DNA of 64,000 nucleotides from Bacillus ndiopicus. GTDB lineage: Bacteria > Bacillota > Bacilli > Bacillales_A > Planococcaceae. This document shows, piece after piece, positions 51,979 to 61,517 of the stretch. Within the stretch, counting starts at the first letter, position 1. Each line of letters opens with the position of its first letter. The stretch spans positions 397,091 through 461,090 of the forward strand of contig NZ_HG964404.1 of the NCBI RefSeq assembly GCF_000612805.1, given 5' to 3'. The notes beneath the pieces are model-generated. The model saw nothing but the letters and a program-made list of their open reading frames with translations, searched no databases and had not been told where the DNA came from. The translations under genes and the position numbers were made by a program.

Positions 51979-52389
51979 ATGTTAGAAATTTATATTGACG
52001 GTGCAAGCGCAGGTTATCCAGGTGCTAGTGGCATCGGCTTGTTTATAAAAGGTGAAGGGCATCATCTTCAAATTAGTGAGTATATTGGTGAAACAAATAA
52101 CCATATTGCGGAATTTACAGCACTTGTACGCGGCTTAGAGGAGGCAAAGCAGCTAGGTGCAACACTCGTTTCCTTACGCTCAGATTCGAAAATTGTCGTC
52201 GCCTCCATTGAAAAATCATATGTGAAAAATGAAGAATTCAAGCCTTATTTAGCGCAGGCTGAGGAATTAATTCAAGCATTTGAACTTTTTTTCATTAAGT
52301 GGATTCCCGAAAAGGAAAATCGCGCAGCAGATGCGCTTGCACGCGAGGCGATTCAAACAAAAACGAACCGTAGAAAAGAAGGCATTTAA
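51979..52389 (+). CDS. RNase H-like ribonuclease (YpeP type)
   Basis: 136 aa type 1 RNase H fold. The four acidic residues are all present: IYIDGASAG (Asp), HIAEFTALVRG (Glu), LRSDSKIVVA (Asp), NRAADALARE (Asp). So an active RNA:DNA-hybrid nuclease is plausible. Lacks the basic handle of E. coli RNase HI. ATG 51979 has GAGGG upstream. Single gene. Confidence 0.87.
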   Translation: MLEIYIDGASAGYPGASGIGLFIKGEGHHLQISEYIGETNNHIAEFTALVRGLEEAKQLGATLVSLRSDSKIVVASIEKSYVKNEEFKPYLAQAEELIQAFELFFIKWIPEKENRAADALAREAIQTKTNRRKEGI

Positions 52390-52425
52390 AAAATTTGACC
52401 AGAGTATTTTCTGGTCAAATTTTTT
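52388..52425. terminator. bidirectional terminator, RNase H / coaW
   Basis: AAAAATTTGACCAGA and TCTGGTCAAATTTTT with a 6-nt loop, between converging genes. Confidence 0.92.
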
Positions 52426-53248
52426 ATTTATTAATGTTTAAGAGAGCGCCAACTGCCCCTGCATAACCTTTATCCTGTAAAAAAATAGGCTTATGCTTTT
52501 TCAACAACGTGTAATTAGCAATAACTTTTTGTAAATCCGCATTATCCGCTAATGTCGAGCCGATATACACGATATGCTCTGTTTCCTTCTGTTCTGCAAA
52601 TTGAATACTTAATGTTGTAATGACTTCACCAACAAGTCCTTGTACAGTTGCTAAAATATCCTCCTGTGGATGCTCTGTTGCAGCTGTAATGCCGACCTTT
52701 CCAAAATTGCTTGCTGTTAAATCGCCCGCAATTGGTGTATCCATTCCTTGATAAATATCACGCACAAGCAAATCAATATTTTCGCGTACACCATTCGACG
52801 CTAGCTTTGTAATTTCTTTAAAGTCTCTATGTCCCGTTAGTAGCGCAGCAAGTCCTACCAATGTCCCACCACCTACACCTGTGCCACCAACGCGCACATG
52901 CTGACCATTTCCCATGTAATGAATCGATGTCCCTGTACCAATATTAGTAATAATGGCATCATCTATTTCATGACCTTCTTGAACAAGTAGATATTGAACA
53001 CCTTTTAATGTTGCTTCAAATTCTAAAATATATTCAATCGATTTCATCGTTTCTAGCTGTTCTCGTAGCTGCTCTGTACGACCACCTGTTAACCCGATTT
53101 CTTCAACATTAGGATGCTGCTTTAACCACTCTTTTACACGCAATAAATCATTCGATGGGAAGCTTTCTAGCACTAACTGGTCACGCTCATTAAAATAAGC
53201 CATTTTCGTTAATGTTCCCCCTGCATCGATTCCTATCGACTTAAACAT
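52424..53248 (-). CDS. coaW: type II pantothenate kinase
   Basis: 274 aa. Phosphorylates pantothenate in coenzyme A synthesis. Family features: GIDAGGTLTKMAYF at the N-terminus (phosphate loop), FEATLKGVQYLLV, ITNIGTGTSIHYM and GGTGVGGGTLVGLAALLTG. This staphylococcal-type kinase is not feedback-inhibited by CoA. Ends GYAGAVGALLNIN. Sixteen nt downstream of the exonuclease gene. Confidence 0.93.
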   Translation of the reverse strand: MFKSIGIDAGGTLTKMAYFNERDQLVLESFPSNDLLRVKEWLKQHPNVEEIGLTGGRTEQLREQLETMKSIEYILEFEATLKGVQYLLVQEGHEIDDAIITNIGTGTSIHYMGNGQHVRVGGTGVGGGTLVGLAALLTGHRDFKEITKLASNGVRENIDLLVRDIYQGMDTPIAGDLTASNFGKVGITAATEHPQEDILATVQGLVGEVITTLSIQFAEQKETEHIVYIGSTLADNADLQKVIANYTLLKKHKPIFLQDKGYAGAVGALLNINK

Positions 53249-53264
53249 AAAAATCCCCTTTAAA

Positions 53265-54326
53265 TTATATGCTCACTACTTCTTTCGGGAATAAATTGCG
53301 CTTTCTATATTCCTCAATAATGACATATTCATATTTTTTCAGTAATTGACAAATATTCTCTTCATAAGCTTTAACAGTTGGAACTTCCAATAACTTTTCG
53401 ATTGTAAGCTCCTCTTCTTTTAGTAGACTTTGCCATTTCATATTTTCCGTTTTTGGCATTGTACATTGATGCAATCGCATCCACTTCGAAAGTGATTTTA
53501 AGCCCGCATATGTTAAAATCACCTTTCCAGCAGATTGTGCGCTAATGTCCTGCAATGTTTTTTGTAGCTTACTAGAAGGCTTCATTTTTATTAATTGTTT
53601 AATATACGTTTCGCCATCTTCGGTTGTTTGCTCTTTTTCTTGTATGGAAAAAGGTAGACTTTCGCGATGTGTTGCCTGCTTGACAATATCGATGCGGTCT
53701 TGCTGTACTTTACAGTTTACATATGTAACCATAATATCAAACGTTGTTTCAAGCTGTCTCGAATATGTAAAGAGCATCAGCATATCATTCGTTTGCTGCT
53801 CCTCCATTAACGCTTCCCCGTCCGTTTTAGCAAAAATTTGCTGAAGACTTTGTGCATCAGCTAATGCACGATGCTGTGTACATGCTTCTAAGTTGAGCTC
53901 AGCCATCAATCTTTGTAGGCTAGGTTGCTCACGTAAGCTGTTTGCAATCATATATTTTTGTTGATAATCAACCATTGGAAATAAAAAATCACTACTTAAA
54001 TGGTTGCGTTCCATTTCGTCCTCTAAAACTTTGCGATCAAACTCCCCGAACGTAAATAACACATATTGTCCATCACACCAGCACTTAAACCTTTGGATTG
54101 CCTCTTTAAATGTTGGCGCCGTAAGTAATTCCTCCGTCGTAATACCTGTTAGCTTTTGAATATGATTGTTCAATTTTTTAAATTTATAAGGCTGAACTAG
54201 TTGCGTAAATGTTTCCTGCATTCCATTCGGCAGCCATTTGACTGCACCAATTTCTATAATGCATTGTCGCCCTCGAATTAGCGCAGCCTCAATATCAATA
54301 AATATGTACGTTTTATCACGTGTCAT
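53265..54326 (-). CDS. DEDD-type 3'-5' exonuclease
   Basis: 353 aa. Exonuclease domain in residues 1-175: YIFIDIEAALIRGRQCIIEI (D-x-E), FTFGEFDRKVLEDEM (Asp) and CTQHRALADAQSLQQIF (H and D of motif III). The C-terminal half (180-353) has no recognised domain. Resembles KapD-like exonucleases. ATG at 54326 follows AGGTGG; the ATG five codons earlier lacks a ribosome site. Transcribed before coaW, possibly one operon. Confidence 0.85.
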   Translation of the reverse strand: MTRDKTYIFIDIEAALIRGRQCIIEIGAVKWLPNGMQETFTQLVQPYKFKKLNNHIQKLTGITTEELLTAPTFKEAIQRFKCWCDGQYVLFTFGEFDRKVLEDEMERNHLSSDFLFPMVDYQQKYMIANSLREQPSLQRLMAELNLEACTQHRALADAQSLQQIFAKTDGEALMEEQQTNDMLMLFTYSRQLETTFDIMVTYVNCKVQQDRIDIVKQATHRESLPFSIQEKEQTTEDGETYIKQLIKMKPSSKLQKTLQDISAQSAGKVILTYAGLKSLSKWMRLHQCTMPKTENMKWQSLLKEEELTIEKLLEVPTVKAYEENICQLLKKYEYVIIEEYRKRNLFPKEVVSI

Positions 54327-54548
54327 GTAGCCACCTACCATTGTTGTATTGCTTCTACTATTCTAACTTAGAATGGGTATTAGGAAAACCCCCAATCCAT
54401 GACACTTTGGCAAATTCTAGCCATCATCGGCTAAAATGGTCGTGCAAGCCTCTTTTCAAAATAAAATAGTGATTTTGGCAGTTACTATTTTATATTTCAA
54501 CCATTTTGCGTTACGATAGAGGATGTATATAGTTGAGGAGGATTCGGT

Positions 54549-55367
54549 ATGACAAATAAAGTGCTTCAAAAGGATGCAATGCGCGTTTTAAAGGAAACGA
54601 GCCGCACTTTTTATATTCCGATAACGTTTTTACAAAAAGAATTGAAAATGGCTGTTGCAACTGCTTATCTTGCAATGCGTGCCATTGATGAAATTGAGGA
54701 CCATGAGGAAATTGATAATGCAATAAAGTATGAGCTATTAATGGCAACAAGTGAGCTCTTAAAAAAGCCTTTTGATGCACAAGAGTACGCTACACTGCTT
54801 GCACCACTCCAAGATAAATGGCCTGAGGTAACAGTGCGTTTAGCAGATTGGCTAGAGGCATGTCCAGCGCGAGCACTTCCACTCGTTACTGCTGCGACAA
54901 GTGAAATGGCGATGGGTATGGCAAAATGGGCAAAGGCCAATTGGCAAGTGACAACGCGAGAAGATTTAGACGATTATACATATTACGTCGCAGGGCTTGT
55001 CGGTGTGATGCTGTCTGATTTATGGTGGGAATTTGAAGGAATTAAAACTGACCGTGATCTAGCTATCGGCTATGGACGTGGTTTACAGGCAGTTAATATT
55101 TTACGCAATGAGCAGGAAGATTTAGACGAGCGTGGTGTCAGCTTCGTACCGGATGGCTGGGGACGCCCTGAATTATTTGCTTATGCAGAGGATAACTTAG
55201 CTAAGGCAGATGAATATATGAAGAGCATTAATAAACGCACAGTCTTGCTATTCTGTCGTTTACCGCTTGCTTTAGCTCATAAAACTTTAAAAGCGCTACG
55301 TGATGGACGTGAAAAAATGTCTCGCACAGAAGTAGAGCAGACCGTGGAAGAAATTCAAGCGGACTAA
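54549..55367 (+). CDS. squalene/phytoene synthase-family protein (YisP-like)
   Basis: 272 aa, all-helical. First aspartate-rich motif is complete (AMRAIDEIEDHEE). The second, normally D-x-x-E-D after NxxR, reads NILRNEQEDLDERG, so the first Asp is Asn. Other family marks: SRTFYIPITFLQKELKMA and YTYYVAGLVGVM. The altered motif, lone gene and missing desaturase suggest it may not make squalene or phytoene; B. subtilis YisP is a precedent for such a family member acting as farnesyl-diphosphate phosphatase. GAGGAGG precedes ATG. Confidence 0.8.
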   Translation: MTNKVLQKDAMRVLKETSRTFYIPITFLQKELKMAVATAYLAMRAIDEIEDHEEIDNAIKYELLMATSELLKKPFDAQEYATLLAPLQDKWPEVTVRLADWLEACPARALPLVTAATSEMAMGMAKWAKANWQVTTREDLDDYTYYVAGLVGVMLSDLWWEFEGIKTDRDLAIGYGRGLQAVNILRNEQEDLDERGVSFVPDGWGRPELFAYAEDNLAKADEYMKSINKRTVLLFCRLPLALAHKTLKALRDGREKMSRTEVEQTVEEIQAD

Positions 55368-55369
55368 CA

Positions 55370-55404
55370 AAAATGTGTGGATGACTAAAGCATCCACACA
55401 TTTT
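55370..55404. terminator. bidirectional terminator
   Basis: AAAATGTGTGGATG and CATCCACACATTTT, a 14-bp perfect stem with a 7-nt loop, between converging genes. Confidence 0.92.
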
Positions 55405-55833
55405 CACTTTTTTGCCCACTGACTATAAGCAATATCAATTATATCCTTTAATGTCTCCATATTTATATCTTCTATTTTTTTAAAGCTTACGCTGCTGCTA
55501 CCTATTTTCACCTTCCCAAGCTCATCCTTGTATTTTTTCACAACGTATTGATTATCTTCTACTGCATTAATATAAAGACTGTAATAATGCTTTTGAATGG
55601 CTATCCCTATCATAAACCAGTGCACTTGCTTTTTATCTGAGCGTTGATAAGTATAATCGCCATATCCGATAATTGTCTGCTCAGTTCCCCCCCCAAAAAA
55701 TCCCTTCCCAAAGAAAACGCTGACTTGATGGAAATTTTTCTACAATTGAAAAATCAATCTGCTCGATTACTTTTTTATGCTGCTTATCTAATGAATCTAA
55801 ATATATTTGAAAATCCTTCGTCGTTTTTTTCAT
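55404..55833 (-). pseudogene. DUF1801-family protein, frameshifted at a G8 run
   Basis: GAGGTG lies before ATG at 55833. The first part reads MKKTTKDFQIYLDSLDKQHK to FLWEGIFWGGN and stops. One frame over, just past a run of eight G (minus strand, 55687-55694), it continues TEQTIIGYGDYTYQRSDKKQ, VHWFMIGIAIQKHYYSLYIN to FKKIEDINMETLKDIIDIAY. Together these make a full-length DUF1801 (YdhG/iron-chaperone-like) protein of about 142 aa. A seven-G run would restore the frame. Either a true mutation, slippage or an assembly error. Confidence 0.75.
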
Positions 55834-55867
55834 ACAAACACCTCTAATACATTTTTTTAAAGCATAC

Positions 55868-57643
55868 TTATTGTTTTATCACAACTTGATTGCGCCCCTC
55901 TGCTTTTGCCTTGTATAGTGCCTGGTCGGCAGCGTCAATGAAATCCGTTATTTTTGCATAATCACTTAAATTTTGAGCGAAAACAATACCCGCACTGATG
56001 GTAATGATTTTGTTTTCCGCCATTTTATGCTCAATGTTCATCTTTTCAATCGCTTGGCGCACAGCCTCGCCTACTTCAAAACATTGTGCTTTCGTTGTCG
56101 ATGTTAATAATATAGCAAACTCTTCTCCACCATAGCGCGCTAAAAAACCGTTTGGCGGAACTTGTTGTAAAGCAGTTTGAGCAAATGTGTATAAAATAGC
56201 ATCCCCTGCAACATGGCCATAGCAATCGTTGTATGCCTTATATTCATCAATATCCATCAGAATAAGTCCCATATTTGTTCCTTCAGGAAACACCCCTTCG
56301 CATTGGTCATTAAAATATTGGCGATTATACACTTGTGTCAACCCATCTTTCCATGCTTGTTGCTGCAAGCGTTTGTTCATTTCCAATATATCCTGCATGC
56401 TTTTCTTTACTTTAGCATCTAAAGAATGGTTAAGTATTTGCAATTCATTGTTCAAATATTTCGTTCGTTGTAGCTCCTTGGCATAGGAGTGACTAGTAGC
56501 AATGACCTGGCAAACTCCAAAAATAGTAGCTCCGTACATGGCAAGCTGCCCTGTGGATAATAAATTTTGTGCAACTAAATAGTCATTGATAACCGTTATA
56601 AACATTAAAAAGCTACCAATCATTAACCAAATTGCAGTAAAATCCTTTTGCAAAGTTTGCTTTATAAGTAAGAACAGCATATAAAAAAATATAGGAACGA
56701 CTAATAAAAATACGCGCATAAAATATGCTTGAAAAACAGCTACCTCTGTAACTAGTGTAATTACGCTTAGCATGCAAACCGTCGTCAAAATGACAAAAAA
56801 CATCCACTTCAATATGCGATCTCGATACAATAAATAAATCATCAGCACACTAACAACACTAAGCCACTCTGTAATCAAGTATTCGATGCGGGTGATTGTA
56901 AGCCAAGACATGCTTGGGCATATTGTAGCAATAAATATATTGCCAGCAAACAAACCGCGCAACACCATTAAAAAACAAAAAATACCAAACACTAAAAATA
57001 AGTACTGCTTTTTAGCTAATAGAGCAAAGAGAATACCAAATACACCAATAATAAATAGTATACCTATTTGGAAAAATAGCTGATAATGCTGATAATGATA
57101 GTAATTCGTTACATCCTGAGGACTACCGATAACCAAATCATTATTAACTCCACCTTGTTGATGATGAAAATTTGAAATTTGCAATACAATATTTAACGTC
57201 TTGTTTTTCGGTGTGAAATAACCAATTTTAGCACTCATTTCCGGCTTACTTTGCTGCTTTGTTTTCCCCACCTGTCCTCCTTGCAAAACAAGCTGACCAT
57301 CAATATAAAGTCGATAAGCCGTATACATGTATTGAGAATAGATAGCCATGTTTTCATTCACTTGCTGGGCATCTAATGTAATTTGCTTATGAAACGTCGC
57401 ATATCCATTTGCGTCTCCCCATAATTTTTGGAAAGACAACGGTGCTGGGACAATGCTTGGAGAATACTGCCCTATTTCTTCAGGGCTTAACAGCCGCTGA
57501 GGGTACATTTCCCACTCCCCATCTAATTGATATACCGTCTGCTCCGTCATTGGAATCGTCTGTTGAATTGCTTCTTTATTTCCCCCACATCCACTAATAA
57601 CGAATAGTACTGCTAGTAGAAAAAAACATATAAATCGTCGCAT
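55868..57643 (-). CDS. diguanylate cyclase with lipoprotein signal, 7TM sensor and GGDEF
   Basis: 591 aa. Starts RRFICFFLLAVLFVISGCGG, a lipobox. Residues 35-170 form an extracellular beta-rich domain (LDGEWEMYPQRLL, YRLYIDGQLVLQGGQVGK) like 7TMR-DISM extracellular domains, then seven membrane segments (180-385), a coiled linker and a GGDEF domain with RYGGEEFAILLTS (active GGEEF), no EAL. Makes cyclic-di-GMP in response to an external ligand. ATG at 57643 has GAGGAG; the frame opens 19 codons earlier. Confidence 0.9.
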   Translation of the reverse strand: MRRFICFFLLAVLFVISGCGGNKEAIQQTIPMTEQTVYQLDGEWEMYPQRLLSPEEIGQYSPSIVPAPLSFQKLWGDANGYATFHKQITLDAQQVNENMAIYSQYMYTAYRLYIDGQLVLQGGQVGKTKQQSKPEMSAKIGYFTPKNKTLNIVLQISNFHHQQGGVNNDLVIGSPQDVTNYYHYQHYQLFFQIGILFIIGVFGILFALLAKKQYLFLVFGIFCFLMVLRGLFAGNIFIATICPSMSWLTITRIEYLITEWLSVVSVLMIYLLYRDRILKWMFFVILTTVCMLSVITLVTEVAVFQAYFMRVFLLVVPIFFYMLFLLIKQTLQKDFTAIWLMIGSFLMFITVINDYLVAQNLLSTGQLAMYGATIFGVCQVIATSHSYAKELQRTKYLNNELQILNHSLDAKVKKSMQDILEMNKRLQQQAWKDGLTQVYNRQYFNDQCEGVFPEGTNMGLILMDIDEYKAYNDCYGHVAGDAILYTFAQTALQQVPPNGFLARYGGEEFAILLTSTTKAQCFEVGEAVRQAIEKMNIEHKMAENKIITISAGIVFAQNLSDYAKITDFIDAADQALYKAKAEGRNQVVIKQ

Positions 57644-57887
57644 AACGATTCTCCTCACATATAGAAATAGTCGGTATACATTCACAAACCGACCCTTCAC
57701 TTTTATTTAAATTGATTTGCATATACCATCAAGTGAGCAATAATGCCCCCAACTCGCTACCATTTACCCTATTATAATTAGTACTTATTCACTTGGATAG
57801 ATACCTGTTTTAAAAATCTACCTATATGTACTATTTTTCATCATTTAAAACATGCGAAATTAGGCTGCTTTTTAGAAAGTGTCACAT

Positions 57888-58004
57888 TTCATCTAACACA
57901 ACTCCTTTGATAAGTGGCAAATAGAAATTTACAACATATTGGAGCGCATCCTCTTGTCGCTTTTTCAAACGCTTTATCAAGCTTTGTTCATACATCTTCA
58001 TCAT
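57888..58004 (-). pseudogene. N-terminal fragment of a sigma-70 family factor
   Basis: AGGGG lies before an ATG at 58004; the 38-residue peptide MYEQSLIKRLKKRQEDALQY followed by VVNFYLPLIKGV resembles region 2.1 of ECF-type sigma factors. It then stops, and no continuation is seen in other frames. Likely a remnant. The rest of 57644-58061 has nothing recognisable. Confidence 0.4.
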
Positions 58005-58061
58005 AAAGACCCCTACACTTTATACAACGAATAAAAATTTTTCCTCTCTGCAAAATAAAAA

Positions 58062-58093
58062 ATTGCCAAGAAAATCGAAATTTTCAAGGCAAT
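58062..58093 (-). terminator. terminator region after second chemoreceptor
   Basis: ATTGCC and GGCAAT with inner GAAAAT/ATTTTC; on the minus strand followed by a T-run. Confidence 0.7.
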
Positions 58094-58101
58094 CCTTTCA
58101 T

Positions 58102-60108
58102 TTATACCTTATAATGACCAGCCACTTCTTTAAGGCTATTCACTGTATCGTTTAATTGCGTAATGGCATTCGTCATATTGTCCATGCTTTCAACTTGGTC
58201 ACTTACTTGCCCAGACATTTCTTTCATGCCAGAAGATGTTTGTCGCGCTAAGCTAGACACATCCTCCATCGTCGCCGTCACTTGCTGCGTGCTTGCAGCA
58301 ATTTCCTGCGCTGCACCAGACACAGAATCCACTTCTATAGCTAAAGAGCGAATATCCGAATTTATACCTTCAAACGATTGCTGCACTTTATCCGCTATGA
58401 CATGCCCTTCATCTAAAACTGTTGCAAGTGCTCGAATCACTTGAACAATTTCATTTGTTTCGTGCTGTACATTTGTTACAACTTGTGAAATTCGCCCAGC
58501 CGCAGTTCTTGAATCTTCCGCTAACTTCCGCACCTCATCTGCTACTACTGCAAAGCCTTTTCCTGCCTCACCAGCACGCGCCGCCTCTATTGAAGCATTC
58601 AATGCTAGTAAATTCGTTTGATCAGATATATCTGTAATTACTTTCGTAAAATCTCCAATTGTTGACGATAGTTTTACCAGTTCCTGTGTACTTGCAACGG
58701 AGGAATCATTTTTTTCATAAATCATTGTTAACTGCTTTTGTAATTGATTCATAATGGCTAAACCAACATTCGCATTTTCTTCTGTCGTACGAGAAATCGC
58801 TGAAATTTCTGTAATCGCTTCTGCAATATGCTGAATACCTTGTGCTAACTCGCTCATCGCATATGCACTTTCCTCTGTGCTCGTTAATTGGCTATTTGAG
58901 CCCTCTGCAACTTGCTCTGATTGTGCTTGAATCATTTGTGAAGCCTGTAATGTTTGACCAGCATTATGTTGGATTGTCGTTGTCGCATGTTGTATATCAT
59001 TTGCTTCTTGCTGTAAATCACGAATAATGCTTTGGAAATTATCCATCATCGCATTAAAAGACGTAACAAGCTGACCAATTTCATCCTGTGAGCTTACATT
59101 AATACGCTTCGTTAAATCTGCTTCTCCTTGCCCAATATCCTCCAAAGAATCTTTTACTGCTAAAATGCGTGAAACTTGTCTTGAAAGAGTATGATTTGTC
59201 ACAATAAAAATAACGAATATAACAATAAGCGCAGCGATTACTGTACTAATTTGAATATTTGTTAAAATGGCATTCGATACAGCCACTGTTAAATAAGAGC
59301 CATTTGACAATTTCTTTACATAATGAGTGACGCGCTGCCCCTCATATTTTCCTGTCCATTGCTCTAATGCTTCTTGCTCTGTGAAATGCTCACTGCTAAA
59401 GCCTAAATCCTCTAAAGATTGCTCGGAAGTTGCTGCTAGCACCTCTCCACTTTCTGACACCATCGCTGCATATAAAACAGTAGCAGATAAATTTTCCTTT
59501 AGCTTATTAATATAATACTCACTACCGATGCTTGTTTCTAAATCTAAAAGCTGTTGACCATGACGAGCTACTTGCACAATTTGGGGCTGAGCAGGATCCC
59601 AGCTACCCACGCCAACGAATTTATAAAATTCGTCATCGACATCGCGAATTTGCGCCTTTTGCACAATTTGCTGTGCACGGCCATCTAGTAGCTGCATATA
59701 TTCAGCTGCTTGTCCGTTCGGATCTGCACCAAAATTGAAATCAATTGATGGTGCAACAGATGTTACACCTGTATTCCCTTTATCATCTGTACTCCAAATT
59801 TCATCGATGCCACTACGCTTTGCAATTTCCTTTAAATCCTCATATGTAGCGCCTTTATTAATAATATAGGATGCCATGACAGACTGCCCTAGCATTTCCT
59901 TTTCCATAATTTTTTCTGCTTCCATTCTTGAATGGATAGCCCCTTCCATTCCCATTGCAACTGACTCTACTAATGCTTCCCCGTTGCTCTTCATATTTTG
60001 AGAAGTCGTATGGTAAATATAAATAGAGAATGCACCAATAATTATTACAACGACTAGCATAATTTCTAACATCATCTTCCATTTCAGCGACTTTACCATT
60101 TGCAACAT
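58102..60108 (-). CDS. methyl-accepting chemotaxis protein (Cache sensor)
   Basis: 668 aa. Membrane segment at 15-32, a 240-residue extracellular sensor (double-Cache-like, with [18 protein letters not shown] and [20 protein letters not shown]), second segment 285-305, HAMP (with [20 protein letters not shown]), and a signalling hairpin [38 protein letters not shown]. Ligand not predictable. Single gene. Confidence 0.95.
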   Translation of the reverse strand: MLQMVKSLKWKMMLEIMLVVVIIIGAFSIYIYHTTSQNMKSNGEALVESVAMGMEGAIHSRMEAEKIMEKEMLGQSVMASYIINKGATYEDLKEIAKRSGIDEIWSTDDKGNTGVTSVAPSIDFNFGADPNGQAAEYMQLLDGRAQQIVQKAQIRDVDDEFYKFVGVGSWDPAQPQIVQVARHGQQLLDLETSIGSEYYINKLKENLSATVLYAAMVSESGEVLAATSEQSLEDLGFSSEHFTEQEALEQWTGKYEGQRVTHYVKKLSNGSYLTVAVSNAILTNIQISTVIAALIVIFVIFIVTNHTLSRQVSRILAVKDSLEDIGQGEADLTKRINVSSQDEIGQLVTSFNAMMDNFQSIIRDLQQEANDIQHATTTIQHNAGQTLQASQMIQAQSEQVAEGSNSQLTSTEESAYAMSELAQGIQHIAEAITEISAISRTTEENANVGLAIMNQLQKQLTMIYEKNDSSVASTQELVKLSSTIGDFTKVITDISDQTNLLALNASIEAARAGEAGKGFAVVADEVRKLAEDSRTAAGRISQVVTNVQHETNEIVQVIRALATVLDEGHVIADKVQQSFEGINSDIRSLAIEVDSVSGAAQEIAASTQQVTATMEDVSSLARQTSSGMKEMSGQVSDQVESMDNMTNAITQLNDTVNSLKEVAGHYKV

Positions 60109-60332
60109 CTCCCAAAGAAAAACTATATTTTAATCTCATCATACAACAATAGTTCTTTTTTATTAAGACTTTTACACTATTAATAGGATATTAATTTATT
60201 TATTTTCAATAAAATGCCACAAAGTTAATTTAATCTTTCAAAGTTAACAAAAATAATATATTTTTTAATATATATAGCTGCTTTGTAAAGATTGTTATAA
60301 CATGTTACGATTAAGTGCGGAGGAGGGATTTT

Positions 60333-60518
60333 ATGCAAACATATAAAATTTATGTAACGAATATTTCACAAGCTCTTGCTGCATTAAAAGAAGAGGGCTA
60401 TGTTGGCAAAGATAGCGGTACATTTATTGAAATAACATTCGACCCAAATCAAAAGATGTCCGTCATTATGCTATTAAATAAACATAAAATTGTTGTGTAT
60501 GATATTGAAGAAGCGTAA
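60333..60518 (+). CDS. small hypothetical protein
   Basis: 61 aa, no membrane segment. Begins MQTYKIYVTNISQALAALKE and ends KIVVYDIEEA. GGAGGAGGG before ATG is very strong and a terminator follows, so it is probably real. Function unknown. Confidence 0.7.
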   Translation: MQTYKIYVTNISQALAALKEEGYVGKDSGTFIEITFDPNQKMSVIMLLNKHKIVVYDIEEA

Positions 60519-60530
60519 ACAAAAAGGCTA

Positions 60531-60562
60531 TTGGGAGATGTAGGCATCCCCAATACCCTTTT
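60531..60562 (+). terminator. terminator of small hypothetical gene
   Basis: AAAAAGGcTATTGGG and CCCAATAcCCTTTTT form the stem around a GATG/CATC extension. Confidence 0.75.
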
Positions 60563-60662
60563 TATTATTCGGCTCTATTATACGTTAATGTTAATAATCT
60601 CAATAAATTTAATATAAACCCAATTGCAGAAGTTTTTCCCTTTTCCTAATTTAATAAATTTT

Positions 60663-61178
60663 TTAGTCCCCAATCAACATATTAAAAGGAGTTATTTTGC
60701 CACCAATTTTAAACAAGAAAGGAATAAGTGCCAATAAAATAATTCCTACTACAAATGTTGATATAACTAACTCTTTCCATATAATTGAATTATTTAAAAA
60801 CATTTGATAGATAATTAATGAATTTATTGGAAGGTTAAGTAATAAACCAGTGAGAAGTCCTGGTGCATACTTTTTCATCAAAATGGTCGCAATAAGGTGC
60901 GGAAAAATGGCATTAAAAATCATTGAGCCTAAAAATCCAATAAAAATCCATTTCGTAAAATCTGATTCTGGCATATATAAAAAACTAAATGCAGATAAAT
61001 AAGCCAGAATAGTTATAAAAATAACAGCAAAATGGAATTCACTTGAAGTAACTGGCTTTTGAAACCTTGAAGATTGCTGTGACCATTTAGGCAACCAAAT
61101 TGCTTCTTCGATATTATGAAGTGTAATAGCAAAACAAAAAAATACTACGAGATAATAGTCCATATACTTTTTCCCCAC
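60663..61178 (-). CDS. HXXEE-domain membrane protein
   Basis: 171 aa, about five hydrophobic segments. The name-giving motif is HNIEEAIWLPKW near residue 21; a second conserved patch, IFNAIFPHLIATIL, lies near 87. Family function unknown. No strong ribosome site but the ATG is the only in-frame choice before the motif. Confidence 0.85.
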   Translation of the reverse strand: MGKKYMDYYLVVFFCFAITLHNIEEAIWLPKWSQQSSRFQKPVTSSEFHFAVIFITILAYLSAFSFLYMPESDFTKWIFIGFLGSMIFNAIFPHLIATILMKKYAPGLLTGLLLNLPINSLIIYQMFLNNSIIWKELVISTFVVGIILLALIPFLFKIGGKITPFNMLIGD

Positions 61179-61262
61179 TCTTAAAGTAACTTACATCGTT
61201 AATTTAATAAGAATTACACATTAATTTTTGATAATGTCAGACTGCCATATGTGTCCGTTATT

Positions 61263-61412
61263 TCAAATACAAATTCTTATTTCGTTGATTAAACGACCAC
61301 CAGCAGAATAAGAAGGTTCAACATAGCGTTTAACCCATTGATAGACTTGTTCTTTTTTAGGAAGCGGTAATGTATCGATATACTTTAACAAGTTGCTAGA
61401 CGCTTTGCTCAC
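61263..61412 (-). CDS. possible 49-aa protein
   Basis: GTG start with GGGAGG 8 nt upstream. Peptide MSKASSNLLKYIDTLPLPKK then EQVYQWVKRYVEPSYSAGGR, ending INEIRICI. No family recognised; it may be the N-terminal piece of a larger protein that has been lost. The strong ribosome site argues it is or was translated. Confidence 0.4.
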   Translation of the reverse strand: MSKASSNLLKYIDTLPLPKKEQVYQWVKRYVEPSYSAGGRLINEIRICI

Positions 61413-61517
61413 CTTTGTAACCTCCCTGGAATTTTACGAATATTCGTTCTTTTTTATTGTAGCAAGTTTATGGAAAGTTATCAAATATCAACATTGTTCT
61501 TTAACAGAGCCTATTAT

